A DNA stretch of 22,172 bases from a virus, in the IMG/VR virus record IMGVR_UViG_3300049617_000202, positions 1 to 22,172 of that record; one strand, given 5' to 3'. A program made the position numbers and the translations under genes. Below are positions 6,593 to 12,894 of the stretch, one piece after another. Position 1 is the stretch's first letter. Each line of letters begins with the position of its first letter. The notes under the pieces were generated by a model. That model did not search any database and had not been told where the DNA came from. It worked only from the letters and a program-made list of their open reading frames with translations.

Positions 6593-7552
6593 ATGGCACA
6601 TTGCCTAAGTATCGTAGAAGGCCGCGCGGAGATGTTCAGTGGGCGCGGAATCAATCCCTGGCACGGGCTGGGCACAGTAGTCGAGGGCCTGCTTACTTCA
6701 CAGGCCGCCCTCGAGGCGGCGCACCTGGATTGGTGTGTGAAGCCGCACCCGGTCACCGCGGCGGTGAACGGCCGCGAGCAAGTGGTCGAGGGTTACAAGG
6801 CCATCGTCCGCATGGACAACGGCGTCCCGCTTTCCATCATGCGGGACACTTACCACCCCATCCAGAACGGCGAGGCCTTCGAGTTCTTCGATGCCGTCGT
6901 CGGCGACGGGCAGGCCGTCTATGACACCGCCGGCGCGCTCCACGGCGGGCGCCGGGTCTGGATCATGGCGCGGCTGCCCAGGCCGCTCTTCATCGAGGGC
7001 GACCAACTCGAACGCAACATCCTTCTGGTCACGAGCCACGACGGATCGAGCACATTGAAGATGATGCACGTCACCACGCGTGTGGTCTGCCAGAACACGC
7101 TCTCCATTGCGCTCTCGAATGCGCAGCACTCCATCAGCATCCTCCACCGGGGTAATTACAAGGAGCGCGTTGCCCAGGCACAGCGGGCGCTGAAAATCAG
7201 CTACGGCTACTTCGATCAGCTCGGCCTCCTCATCGCCGATCTGGCAAAGACGCCATTCACCCGCGACGAAATGCAGGGCTTCACGGAGCGACTGCTCCCG
7301 ATCGAGGATGGCCAAAAGTCGCCCCGCACGGAGAAGTCCAGGGGCGAGATTGCCGGGCTCTTCCGGAGCGGTACCGGAAACAGCGGCCGGACCAAGTGGG
7401 ACGCGCTGAATGCGGTCACGGAATTCGTGGACCACCGCCGCACCTACGGCAAGACGCAGCAGGGCGGATCGCAGGAAACGCGCTTCGCCAGCACGCTCTT
7501 TGGGAGCGGCGCCGAGATCAAATCCCGTGCGGTCGATCTCCTGACCAACTGA
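6593..7552 (+). CDS. DUF932 phage/plasmid-like protein (319 aa)
   Basis: The protein matches the DUF932 (phage/plasmid-like, TIGR03299-type) family. It has PWHGLG near the N-terminus (22-27), a central MRDTYHPIQNGEAFEFFD (83-100), and the signature TTRVVCQNTL (161-170). Its length is normal for the family. The family is common on phages and plasmids and its biochemical role is not established to my knowledge. The start is firm because the PWHG motif usually lies about 20 residues in. The gene has its own leader and a strong terminator 13 bp after the stop, so it can form a monocistronic unit. Cytoplasmic, no membrane segment. Confidence 0.88.
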   Translation: MAHCLSIVEGRAEMFSGRGINPWHGLGTVVEGLLTSQAALEAAHLDWCVKPHPVTAAVNGREQVVEGYKAIVRMDNGVPLSIMRDTYHPIQNGEAFEFFDAVVGDGQAVYDTAGALHGGRRVWIMARLPRPLFIEGDQLERNILLVTSHDGSSTLKMMHVTTRVVCQNTLSIALSNAQHSISILHRGNYKERVAQAQRALKISYGYFDQLGLLIADLAKTPFTRDEMQGFTERLLPIEDGQKSPRTEKSRGEIAGLFRSGTGNSGRTKWDALNAVTEFVDHRRTYGKTQQGGSQETRFASTLFGSGAEIKSRAVDLLTN

Positions 7553-7565
7553 CCTTCACGGCAGG

Positions 7566-7600
7566 AAACGCCCTGCGGTAACACGCCGCGGGGCGTTTTT
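7566..7600 (+). terminator. Strong intrinsic terminator after the DUF932 gene
   Basis: AAACGCCC (7566-7573) pairs with GGGCGTTT (7591-7598). The inner TGCGG/CCGCG extends the stem to 13 pairs, one of them T-G, around a 7-nt loop. A T run (7596-7600) follows. It lies 13 bp after the stop codon. Confidence 0.9.
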
Positions 7601-7653
7601 GTGCCCCGAACCCCGGACGAGCCGACCGGAAACCACAAACGGCGCATGCAAAA

Positions 7654-7842
7654 ATGAAAAACAAACAAGCACTGAAACTGCCGGACCCTTTGCTGGTACG
7701 GTATTATCGGGAAGATCGCATTGACCTCATCACCAGGGTAACGCGCCTGCGCGGCGGCGATATCGAGGTCACACTGAGTAGCGGCGCCGTCGAGCACTGG
7801 CAGCACCTGAAGGACTTGGGCTGGGTTCCCAAGCCGGATTGA
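7654..7842 (+). CDS. Small hypothetical protein (62 aa)
   Basis: An ATG-started frame beginning MKNKQALKLPDPLLVRYY, with a beta-rich middle (RIDLITRVTRLRGGDIEVTLSSGAVEHW) and an acidic-to-neutral end. It could be a small beta-barrel-like protein, but no family was recognised. The C-biased codons match its neighbours. The start lacks a Shine-Dalgarno and is preceded by an A/C-rich leader, as elsewhere in this block. Confidence 0.55.
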   Translation: MKNKQALKLPDPLLVRYYREDRIDLITRVTRLRGGDIEVTLSSGAVEHWQHLKDLGWVPKPD

Positions 7843-7846
7843 CCGC

Positions 7847-8203
7847 TTGCGGACAGTGCCCCGCCTGGGGCAGATTCCCACCGTGAGCGCGGCCAATGCA
7901 AGAGACGCCGCGGACGATTGGGTCGCGGGGGCAAGGTTGCCCCCCGACCTTTCCGGCCGCACGGTGCAGCTCGTCGTTTTCGAGAGCGAAGAGGATTGCC
8001 GTTATTTCTATCCGCGCCGTGCGATGAAATGGCAGCAGCAGGTCAATACCTACATTTCCCGGGCGCTTCGCGGCCGCAAGGGGAAGATAGTGCGGGTCGC
8101 CGTCACGCAAACCGGGTACCGGGAATGGCTTGGCCGGCGTGGTGACACATTGGAGCTACGGCGTGAGTACGCGGATAGGTTCCAGAAACTCCTGGACTTG
8201 TGA
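7847..8203 (+). CDS. Hypothetical protein (106-118 aa)
   Basis: The frame opens with TTG at 7847. GTG at 7856 or 7883 are alternative starts. The last gives MSAANARDAADDWVAGARLP and looks the most natural N-terminus. The body (RTVQLVVFESEEDCRYFYPRRAMKWQQQVNTYISRALRGRKGKIVRVAVTQTGYREWL) is alpha/beta with many basic residues. No family recognised. It sits a few bases after the previous small gene and probably shares its transcript. The stop is next to leader copy 2. Confidence 0.55.
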   Translation: MRTVPRLGQIPTVSAANARDAADDWVAGARLPPDLSGRTVQLVVFESEEDCRYFYPRRAMKWQQQVNTYISRALRGRKGKIVRVAVTQTGYREWLGRRGDTLELRREYADRFQKLLDL

Positions 8204-8359
8204 GCACCGGCCCTGCCACGCGCAGGTAAAGTGATTGTTCGATTGGATTAGCGCGACAGCACGACTGCCGGCAGCGAAACTCCATTTGTTCGATAGAGAA
8301 CTACCGGACACCAAACCAAAAAGGGAAGCGCCCAACCCACCAAACAGGGCATCAAAACA
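8203..8359 (+). promoter_or_regulatory. Duplicated leader, copy 2
   Basis: This is the second copy of the leader at 6441-6592: AGCACCGGCCCTGCCA at 8203-8218, CGAAACTCC near 8275, GGACACCAAACC at 8306-8317, then GGGAAG and CAACCC. It separates the small genes from the 8360-10132 operon, so it may carry that operon's promoter. No canonical -35/-10 pair was convincing. Confidence 0.6.
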
Positions 8360-8734
8360 ATGAACGCAGTTAGTAACATCCGCAGTCTCGGCCTCTCGAA
8401 GGTCAATCACCTGGTCAAAGCGGCCGCGCGGTACCAGGAACTCCAGCCGGCCTTCGCCGATTGGGCCGCCGGCGAAGTCTATGTATGCAAGAAGACCGGC
8501 GATTACCGGTACCGGTTCGGCGAGCAGAGTAAGTCAATCGCGACCTGGAACACCGCCGCCCGCGAAATCTTCGCCGGCCCGGAGGAACTCGCCTTCGCCG
8601 CCATGGTACTCGCTGCGAAGCCACAACTCCCCGATGCGGATATGCAAAAGAAATTGCATAATTGCATAAAGCCCGCGGTCACCACGTCCACCCGCGCCAA
8701 CATCATCGCGATGGCCACAGGAGCCGCGGCTTAA
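8360..8734 (+). CDS. Hypothetical protein heading the SymE-like/AAA/RarA-C operon (124 aa)
   Basis: A helical, soluble protein beginning MNAVSNIRSLGLSKVNHLVKAAARYQELQPAFADW, with no motif I can name. It follows leader copy 2. Its stop overlaps the next ATG by one base (TAATG), so it is the first gene of a translationally coupled chain. Codons end mostly in C. Function unknown. Confidence 0.6.
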   Translation: MNAVSNIRSLGLSKVNHLVKAAARYQELQPAFADWAAGEVYVCKKTGDYRYRFGEQSKSIATWNTAAREIFAGPEELAFAAMVLAAKPQLPDADMQKKLHNCIKPAVTTSTRANIIAMATGAAA

Positions 8735-8937
8735 TGAAGACGCTCACCGTCTCGCGGCTCTTCCGGATGCAGCCGATCCATCGGCCATTGCGCTGGAGTA
8801 CTCAATTCGTGCCTTTCCTGCGCGTCAGCGGGAAATGGCTCGCGGCAGCCGGTTTCCATCCTGGAGGGAAAGTCACCATCCGCGTCGAGAACGGCGCCCT
8901 CATCATCGAGCCGCTGAGAGAGGGGACCGCGCGATGA
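8734..8937 (+). CDS. SymE-family-like small protein (67 aa)
   Basis: Residues 26-60 (VPFLRVSGKWLAAAGFHPGGKVTIRVENGALIIEP) match the SymE pattern P-x-L-R-x-x-GxWL-xxAGF-xxG-x-V-x-V-xxGxLxI. SymE proteins have an AbrB-like swapped-hairpin fold. The E. coli member is a type I toxin that condenses the nucleoid. Here the gene is inside an operon with overlaps on both sides (TAATG before, ATGA after), and I see no antisense RNA gene. It may act as a nucleic-acid-binding partner of the downstream ATPase rather than a classical toxin. I chose the ATG at 8734 over upstream ones because upstream residues only read through the previous gene. Confidence 0.7.
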   Translation: MKTLTVSRLFRMQPIHRPLRWSTQFVPFLRVSGKWLAAAGFHPGGKVTIRVENGALIIEPLREGTAR

Positions 8938-9575
8938 TCCGCCTCGATCTCCCACTCATTGGCGGCGCCGTCACCGTCCTCGAGACGGCCAGGGCGCTCG
9001 CCTCGCGGCACAAGAGCGTCGCCATCCTGGTCCACGGCGATCCGGGCGTCGGCAAGTCCCACTTGCTCGATTTGCTGGCGGCGGAGATCGCCGGCTCGCC
9101 CTTCGCCGTCGAGCGCGTCAACGGTCAATCCCTCGGCATCGACCTGGTGCGGGAATGGAGGGAGCGCGCCGGCTACGGCAATCTCTTCTCGCGGTGGACC
9201 GTCAAGCGCATCGACGAACTCGATGAGGCCAGTTCCAGCGCCCGCGCGGAGCTGCTCACCTACCTCGATTACATGCCGCCCGGCCTCGCGGTCCTCGCCA
9301 GCACGAACAATTACGCGCGGCTCCGCGCCGAATCCAAGGGCCGGCTGGAGACACGGTTCAAAGCGTTCCGCGTCGAGGCCCCCACCATCGAGGAGGCGCG
9401 GCATTACCTCTGGTCATGGTTCCGCATCCCCGTCTCGGCCGCGCTTGCGATCGCAAAGGGCGCGGTACCCGACGGATGCCTCGCCAGCGAGGGCGTGAAC
9501 ATGCGAGCCTGTGTCGAGGACGCCGAATCCTTCGCCGCGGCGGTCTTGGTCGCCAAGGGGAAAGCCGCGGCATGA
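8934..9575 (+). CDS. Small AAA+ ATPase, clamp-loader/RarA-like N-terminal half (213 aa)
   Basis: Walker A GDPGVGKS is at 35-42, Walker B VKRIDELDE at 89-97, sensor 1 ASTNN at 121-125, and an arginine-finger-like SKGRLETRF at 133-141. This is a nearly bare AAA+ core. Full clamp-loader or RarA proteins run past 400 residues. The ATG at 8934 overlaps the SymE-like stop as ATGA. The gene ends in ATGA with the next one, whose product resembles the C-terminal part of RarA, so the two may work as a split ATPase. It probably remodels or loads proteins on DNA at stalled replication sites, by analogy. A MoxR-like ATPase is an alternative. Confidence 0.8.
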   Translation: MIRLDLPLIGGAVTVLETARALASRHKSVAILVHGDPGVGKSHLLDLLAAEIAGSPFAVERVNGQSLGIDLVREWRERAGYGNLFSRWTVKRIDELDEASSSARAELLTYLDYMPPGLAVLASTNNYARLRAESKGRLETRFKAFRVEAPTIEEARHYLWSWFRIPVSAALAIAKGAVPDGCLASEGVNMRACVEDAESFAAAVLVAKGKAAA

Positions 9576-10132
9576 CATTCGCCGAAATCATCACCCCGGG
9601 CGGCTTCCGATGTGGCGAGGTCGCGAGCGCGATGCAAAAGTGCATCCGCCGCGGCCTCGCCGAGGATGCCCTCTTCTGGGCCACGGAACTCGATCTCGCG
9701 GGCTTTGGCGAATACGCCTGGAAACGTCTCAAGATCATCGCCAGCGAGGACGTGGGGCTGGGGGAGCCGCACGCGCCGGCGACGATCCAGGCGCTTTACC
9801 AGAGCTGGCAGGATCAGCGGAAGAAGAAGGACACCCACCACGCCCCGGAGCGTCTATTTTTTATTCACGCCGTTCTATATTTGGCCAGCGCTCGCAAGAG
9901 CCGGATGGTCGATCACGCCCTGGTGGTCATGTACGAGGGCAACCGGGAGGGCCGCGAGATGCCGGACTTCGCCCTGGACAGGCACACCGCCAGGGGAAGG
10001 GCCTTAAAACGCGCGTGGAAGCATTGGTGGGCATGCGGAGCCCACCTGGAGAACAAAGCGCCGGGAATCGACCCCTACGAAGCCAGGGCACGGGAAATCA
10101 GGACCGATCATCAGCTCGAAATGGAGTTCTGA
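9572..10132 (+). CDS. RarA/MgsA C-terminal-like protein (186 aa)
   Basis: The protein follows the C-terminal region of RarA (MgsA, Mgs1/WRNIP1 family). It has AMQKCIRRGLAEDALFWATEL (20-40), KRLKIIASEDVGLGEP (51-66), HAVLYLASARKSRMVDHAL (99-117), and MPDFALDRHTARGRALKR (130-147). These correspond to RarA blocks resembling DAALYWLARM, RRLVRMASEDIGLADP and LALAPKSN. It has no Walker motifs. In RarA this region drives tetramerisation and SSB or DNA contacts at replication forks. ATGA coupling to the upstream AAA+ gene supports a two-polypeptide RarA-like complex. The start follows from the overlap and from the first conserved helix. Confidence 0.72.
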   Translation: MTFAEIITPGGFRCGEVASAMQKCIRRGLAEDALFWATELDLAGFGEYAWKRLKIIASEDVGLGEPHAPATIQALYQSWQDQRKKKDTHHAPERLFFIHAVLYLASARKSRMVDHALVVMYEGNREGREMPDFALDRHTARGRALKRAWKHWWACGAHLENKAPGIDPYEARAREIRTDHQLEMEF

Positions 10133-10170
10133 CCGGCGACACTGCTTTGAAAAGAAAAGTGAAAAAGTTC

Positions 10171-10199
10171 TTGCCCTAACTACGTGAGGCACGTAGTCT
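10171..10199 (+). promoter_or_regulatory. Operator-like inverted repeat and possible promoter before the DUF4160/DUF2442/XRE cassette
   Basis: ACTACGTG-AGG-CACGTAGT (10179-10197) is a perfect 8-3-8 inverted repeat. A -35-like TTGCCC (10171-10176) and -10-like TAGTCT (10194-10199) are spaced 17 nt, which puts the palindrome over the spacer and -10. That is the expected layout for autorepression by the XRE-type protein encoded downstream. An A-rich tract lies just upstream. Confidence 0.55.
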
Positions 10200-10247
10200 C
10201 CCACTTGTAGACGGAAGAGCGAACCGACCAAACCCGCACCCGACAAA

Positions 10248-10508
10248 ATGCCAGAAATCAGCCGCTTCTATGGAATCCAGGTCTTCGTCAATTTCGACGA
10301 TCATCTTCCTCCGCACTTCCACGCCACCTATGGCGATGACGAAGTGCTCATCAACATCAACACCCTCGCAATCTATCGGGGATCAGTCCCGCGCCGCGCG
10401 CTGCGCATGATCCGCCTTTGGGCGTCGCTGCATCAGGCCGAGCTTATCGAGGAATGGAATCTCGCGGAGGCCGGACGCCCAACCTTCAAAATCGACCCGC
10501 TGCCATGA
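10248..10508 (+). CDS. DUF4160 protein, toxin-like partner (86 aa)
   Basis: The sequence opens MPEISRFYGIQVFVNFDDHLPPHFHATYGDDEVLININ. DHLPPHFHA at 18-26 is the DUF4160 signature, followed by the usual G-x-P-RRALRMIRLWASLHQAELIEEW. The length is typical for the family. DUF4160 genes are usually paired with DUF2442 genes and are considered toxin-antitoxin-like, though activity is not settled. The stop overlaps the DUF2442 start as ATGA. The inverted repeat about 50-70 bp upstream suggests operon autoregulation. Confidence 0.88.
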   Translation: MPEISRFYGIQVFVNFDDHLPPHFHATYGDDEVLININTLAIYRGSVPRRALRMIRLWASLHQAELIEEWNLAEAGRPTFKIDPLP

Positions 10509-10813
10509 ACAAAGTCAAAAGCGTTCGCCACCTTGGCGATTATCGGGTGAGTCTGGTCTTCCGGGACGGCCGCACGTTCGACCTCGACCTCCGCCCCATT
10601 TGCGAGGGCGGTCCGGTGTTCGAGCCCTTGCGAGACATCGAGTTCTTTGCCCGCGTCGCCGTCGCGGATTGGGGCGTCATCCATTGGCCCAATGACGCGG
10701 ATATCGACTCCGACGTCCTGCGTTACTGGTGCGAGCTTGGCCGCGTGGCCACCAGGGAGGAAACCAATGCCTACTTCCAACACCAGGAAAACCGTGCCGC
10801 CAGCGCAGCCTGA
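10505..10813 (+). CDS. DUF2442 protein, antitoxin-like partner (102 aa)
   Basis: VKSVRHLGDYRVSLVFRDGRTFDLDLRP followed by VADWGVIHWPNDADIDSDVLRYW matches DUF2442, with its D-G-R strand turn and W-x-(N/D)-x-x-D-I-x-x-D-x-L end. The ATG at 10505 overlaps the DUF4160 stop. Its last 47 nt overlap the XRE gene. DUF2442 domains are often fused to, or followed by, an XRE helix-turn-helix, so this pair looks like a split version of that arrangement. Confidence 0.87.
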   Translation: MNKVKSVRHLGDYRVSLVFRDGRTFDLDLRPICEGGPVFEPLRDIEFFARVAVADWGVIHWPNDADIDSDVLRYWCELGRVATREETNAYFQHQENRAASAA

Positions 10814-10979
10814 TATTTCCGTCCGGTTAAAAGAGTGGCGTGAGCGTCTGGGCCTGACTCAGCGCCAGGCTGCCGAGCGGCTCGGAGTATCGGAGCGCAC
10901 CTTCCAGCAATGGGAGCAGGGTCGCCAATCGCCTCGAGGCCTCGCGCTCAAGACGCTTCAAACGGAGATCGCCCGATGA
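10767..10979 (+). CDS. XRE-family helix-turn-helix regulator (70 aa)
   Basis: Residues 17-58 (ISVRLKEWRERLGLTQRQAAERLGVSERTFQQWEQGRQSPRG) are a textbook XRE/Cro HTH with the TQ-AAERLGVS-Q-WE-G signature. The ATG at 10767 is preceded by GGGAGG (10755-10760) at good spacing. A longer frame upstream only reads through DUF2442. It is the likely binder of the 10179-10197 palindrome and the antitoxin or repressor of the cassette. ATGA-coupled to the next gene. Confidence 0.88.
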   Translation: MPTSNTRKTVPPAQPDISVRLKEWRERLGLTQRQAAERLGVSERTFQQWEQGRQSPRGLALKTLQTEIAR

Positions 10980-11524
10980 AAGCGGAACCGCCGATTCCGC
11001 GCGAAGCCTCCGCTCGAGGCGGGAGGCGCAAAACAGCGAAGAAGCTTAACGCAATGGCGCACGCCCAGGGCGCCAGGCGCCGGCACTCCGCGGCGCGGAT
11101 CGCCGCGCTCAAGGTCCCAGTCCCGTTTGCCGACGTTCGCGATTTCCTCACGAATCTCCGTGAGCTTTTGGACCAGTTTCCGCTTGGCACCCACGGCGAA
11201 ATCGCCGAGCGAATCGGCGTCAGCGGATCATCGACAGTTCGAAAGTATCTCCTGCTCAAGAAATTTCCGACACAGGGGAAGCTCGATAAGCTCGCGGCGT
11301 GGTGGAAAGCCCATCGGAACGTGCCGTCCGACGCCACCGGCCGAAAGCCCCACGCGCCCGCCGCCGGACCGCGAGCCATCTCGTTGAGCAAGCTCACGCC
11401 GGCAGTCACTACACGTCTCCACAAGGCCGCGCGCTTGCGCAACGTGTCACCGCTGCAATTGGCCGACCAAATCCTCGAGCGTCACTTGCCTTCGCTCGAT
11501 GACCTTGCCAGGGCCGAACGCTGA
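10976..11524 (+). CDS. Basic DNA-binding-type protein (182 aa)
   Basis: The N-terminal 45 residues are strongly basic. Residues about 50-110 (PFADVRDFLTNLRELLDQFPLGTHGEIAERIGVSGSSTVRKYLLLKKFPT) contain a helix-turn-helix resembling other phage regulators. The C-terminus (LTPAVTTRLHKAARLRNVSPLQLADQILERHL) resembles a ribbon-helix-helix or similar dimerisation segment. I could not name the family. The ATG at 10976 overlaps the XRE stop as ATGA, so it may be the last gene of the cassette or a separate regulator placed before packaging. Confidence 0.65.
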   Translation: MKAEPPIPREASARGGRRKTAKKLNAMAHAQGARRRHSAARIAALKVPVPFADVRDFLTNLRELLDQFPLGTHGEIAERIGVSGSSTVRKYLLLKKFPTQGKLDKLAAWWKAHRNVPSDATGRKPHAPAAGPRAISLSKLTPAVTTRLHKAARLRNVSPLQLADQILERHLPSLDDLARAER

Positions 11525-11539
11525 CACGCCTCTCCGGGC

Positions 11540-12664
11540 GTGACGTTCACCCCAGAAGACCGCGAGACACTTCGGAAGAAGGAGCAGGCAAACTGCATCC
11601 GCAAGCTGCACGCGGGGAAGACCCTCACCCGCGACGAGCGGCGGATGCTCGATGAGTTGTCCGATAGCCAGCCGGCCGCCGGTTTACAAACGGTTGTAAA
11701 CTTCGCCGCGAACTGGGACGAGCTGGCCCAGCGGCTCGGCGTCAGCCGGCGGAGCATCTTGAAATGGCGCGAGCGCGAGGACCTCGCGGCGATGCTGCCC
11801 CGCCCCAGGGCCGATGGGCGCCATGATATCGCAGCCTGGCAGCGGGCCATGGTCGAGCATGGGCTCGCCGGCGCCGATGAATTCGCCGACATCGGGAGCG
11901 GCGTCACCCCGGAGGACGATGGGGCCCCAAAAAATCTCCGTGATTGGAAGGTCGAGCGCGAAAAGCGCATCGTCCGCAAGCTCGATATCGATATCGACGT
12001 CCTGGAACGCACGCTCCTCGTCGCCGCCGGCCTCGAGGTGGCGCTCGGCGCCACCTTCGCCGCCATCCAGACCAAGCTCTCCCAATTTCCCGCCAGGGCA
12101 GCCCGTTTCCTCGTCGGGATCCGCGACGAAGCCGTAGCCGAGGAAAAATTGAGGGACGAAATGGACGCCGTCCTCACCGATCTGCATTCCGCCAGTTACA
12201 TCGACGATGCGATTGCCGGCGTTTTTGGCGAGCCCGGGAACGCCAATCTCCCGATTGGCTCCTCAGAAAATACCCCCAATATCGAAGCCCTCGTCCGCGC
12301 GGTCCTGGCCCGGATCGGACGCCGCGTCATCAGTGAGGCAGGTCAGGGATCGGGCGCGCTGGAAACCGAGGCCGGAATGGATCCTGATCCTCTCCCTGCT
12401 GCTGCTGCACATGGTGCTTCGCCGCCACCGCTGCCATCGCCAGCTCCTCCGGCGACGCATCTGCCGGCAGTTTCACCGAAGCGAACCGCCAGCTCCCGGC
12501 CTCGTTCGCGCGCTCCCGGTAAAGCACCTGCAGTTCCCGGTCAGGAGGTCCTGAGCCTGTCGAAGGATCGTCCGGCACGCGCCAAGGTGCCAAAGGGAGC
12601 ACCTCGGCGCAAGCGTGGTAAAAACGCCGATGAATCGGCTAAGGCCGAAAACAGCACGCCTTGA
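11540..12664 (+). CDS. Small-terminase/Nu1-like HTH protein with a repeat-bearing tail (374 aa)
   Basis: A GTG start at 11540 gives an N-terminus with [24 protein letters not shown], a pattern seen before the DNA-binding domain of Nu1-like packaging proteins. The HTH follows at about 60-78 ([20 protein letters not shown]). A helical region spans about 130-270. Position directly before the large terminase supports a role in recognising phage DNA for packaging. Three repeat families read in frame: TTACAAACGGTTGTAA as LQTVV, a GGGAACGCCAATCTCC element as GNANLPIG, and CTGAGCCTGTCGAAGGA as LSLSKD. From about 12360 onward the tail is Pro/Ala-rich with codons unlike the rest, so the true functional end may be earlier. 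The last bases are antisense to the SEC-C gene. Confidence 0.65.
   Translation: MTFTPEDRETLRKKEQANCIRKLHAGKTLTRDERRMLDELSDSQPAAGLQTVVNFAANWDELAQRLGVSRRSILKWREREDLAAMLPRPRADGRHDIAAWQRAMVEHGLAGADEFADIGSGVTPEDDGAPKNLRDWKVEREKRIVRKLDIDIDVLERTLLVAAGLEVALGATFAAIQTKLSQFPARAARFLVGIRDEAVAEEKLRDEMDAVLTDLHSASYIDDAIAGVFGEPGNANLPIGSSENTPNIEALVRAVLARIGRRVISEAGQGSGALETEAGMDPDPLPAAAAHGASPPPLPSPAPPATHLPAVSPKRTASSRPRSRAPGKAPAVPGQEVLSLSKDRPARAKVPKGAPRRKRGKNADESAKAENSTP
11684..11699. repeat. TTACAAACGGTTGTAA palindromic repeat, copy 2
   Basis: Identical to copy 1 at 2955-2970. It is in frame in the small-terminase-like gene and again read as LQTVV. Confidence 0.9.
12236..12260. repeat. GGGAACGCCAATCTCC repeat inside the small-terminase-like gene
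   Basis: It begins GGGAACGCCAATCTCCCGAT and continues TTGGC, the same as the left arm of the composite hairpin at 21092-21154. It is read in frame as GNANLPIG. The internal GCCAATC/GATTGGC makes a small palindrome. Confidence 0.88.
12330..12602 (-). CDS. Candidate minus-strand small protein (low confidence)
   Basis: On the complement this frame gives [19 protein letters not shown] and then [24 protein letters not shown]. That composition is more protein-like than the Pro/Ala-rich + strand reading of the same DNA. It lies just downstream of the minus-strand SEC-C gene, so the two could form one antisense unit. A GTG at 12602 would start it, but the first 20 residues come from repeats. It could equally be an antisense shadow. 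Confidence 0.3.
   Translation of the reverse strand: MLPLAPWRVPDDPSTGSGPPDRELQVLYRERANEAGSWRFASVKLPADASPEELAMAAVAAKHHVQQQQGEDQDPFRPRFPARPIPDLPH
12546..12610. repeat. REP-type element plus 12-bp inverted repeat
   Basis: CCTGAGCCTGTCGAAGGA, a REP-type word widespread in bacterial genomes, begins at about 12550. Next to it, GCGCCAAGGTGC (12579-12590) and GCACCTCGGCGC (12599-12610) form an inverted repeat with one mismatch and an 8-nt loop. Both lie in the tail of the small-terminase-like gene. Confidence 0.8.
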
Positions 12665-12857
12665 ACTTCCGGCCGCTGCCGCATGGGCATGGGGAATTCC
12701 TGCCCACCTTCGTCTGACCGGTCCGCTCGAGCTGGCGTTGCCGGAACGGGCTCAGATTAAGCGGATCGATCTCGAAGACATTTTCGAGCAGCTCCGGGGT
12801 GAGCGTGCGGCGGAAATGTTCGAACGAGGCGATATCGCCGGTTGCTGCGTTGGCCAT
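12639..12857 (-). CDS. SEC-C zinc-motif protein on the opposite strand (72 aa)
   Basis: The C-terminal [19 protein letters not shown] is a complete SEC-C motif (CxCxGSGxKxKxCC type), the zinc-binding element best known from the C-terminus of SecA and many small proteins. The N-terminal part ([33 protein letters not shown]) is helical. The ATG is at 12857-12855. It fills the gap between the terminase genes and overlaps the small-terminase-like stop tail-to-tail by 26 bp. It is the only confident minus-strand gene here. Its role is unknown; possibilities include a moron gene or a packaging cofactor. Confidence 0.85.
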   Translation of the reverse strand: MANAATGDIASFEHFRRTLTPELLENVFEIDPLNLSPFRQRQLERTGQTKVGRNSPCPCGSGRKFKACCFRP

Positions 12858-12894
12858 GCCGGCAACCTCCGCGCGGTGACAGTCCCGCGCAAGT

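Noticed and set aside
12207-12554. Plus-strand frame with a hydrophobic [14 protein letters not shown] stretch, possible holin
   Set aside because: The remainder is Arg/His/Cys-rich and typical of an out-of-frame reading, with no start signal.
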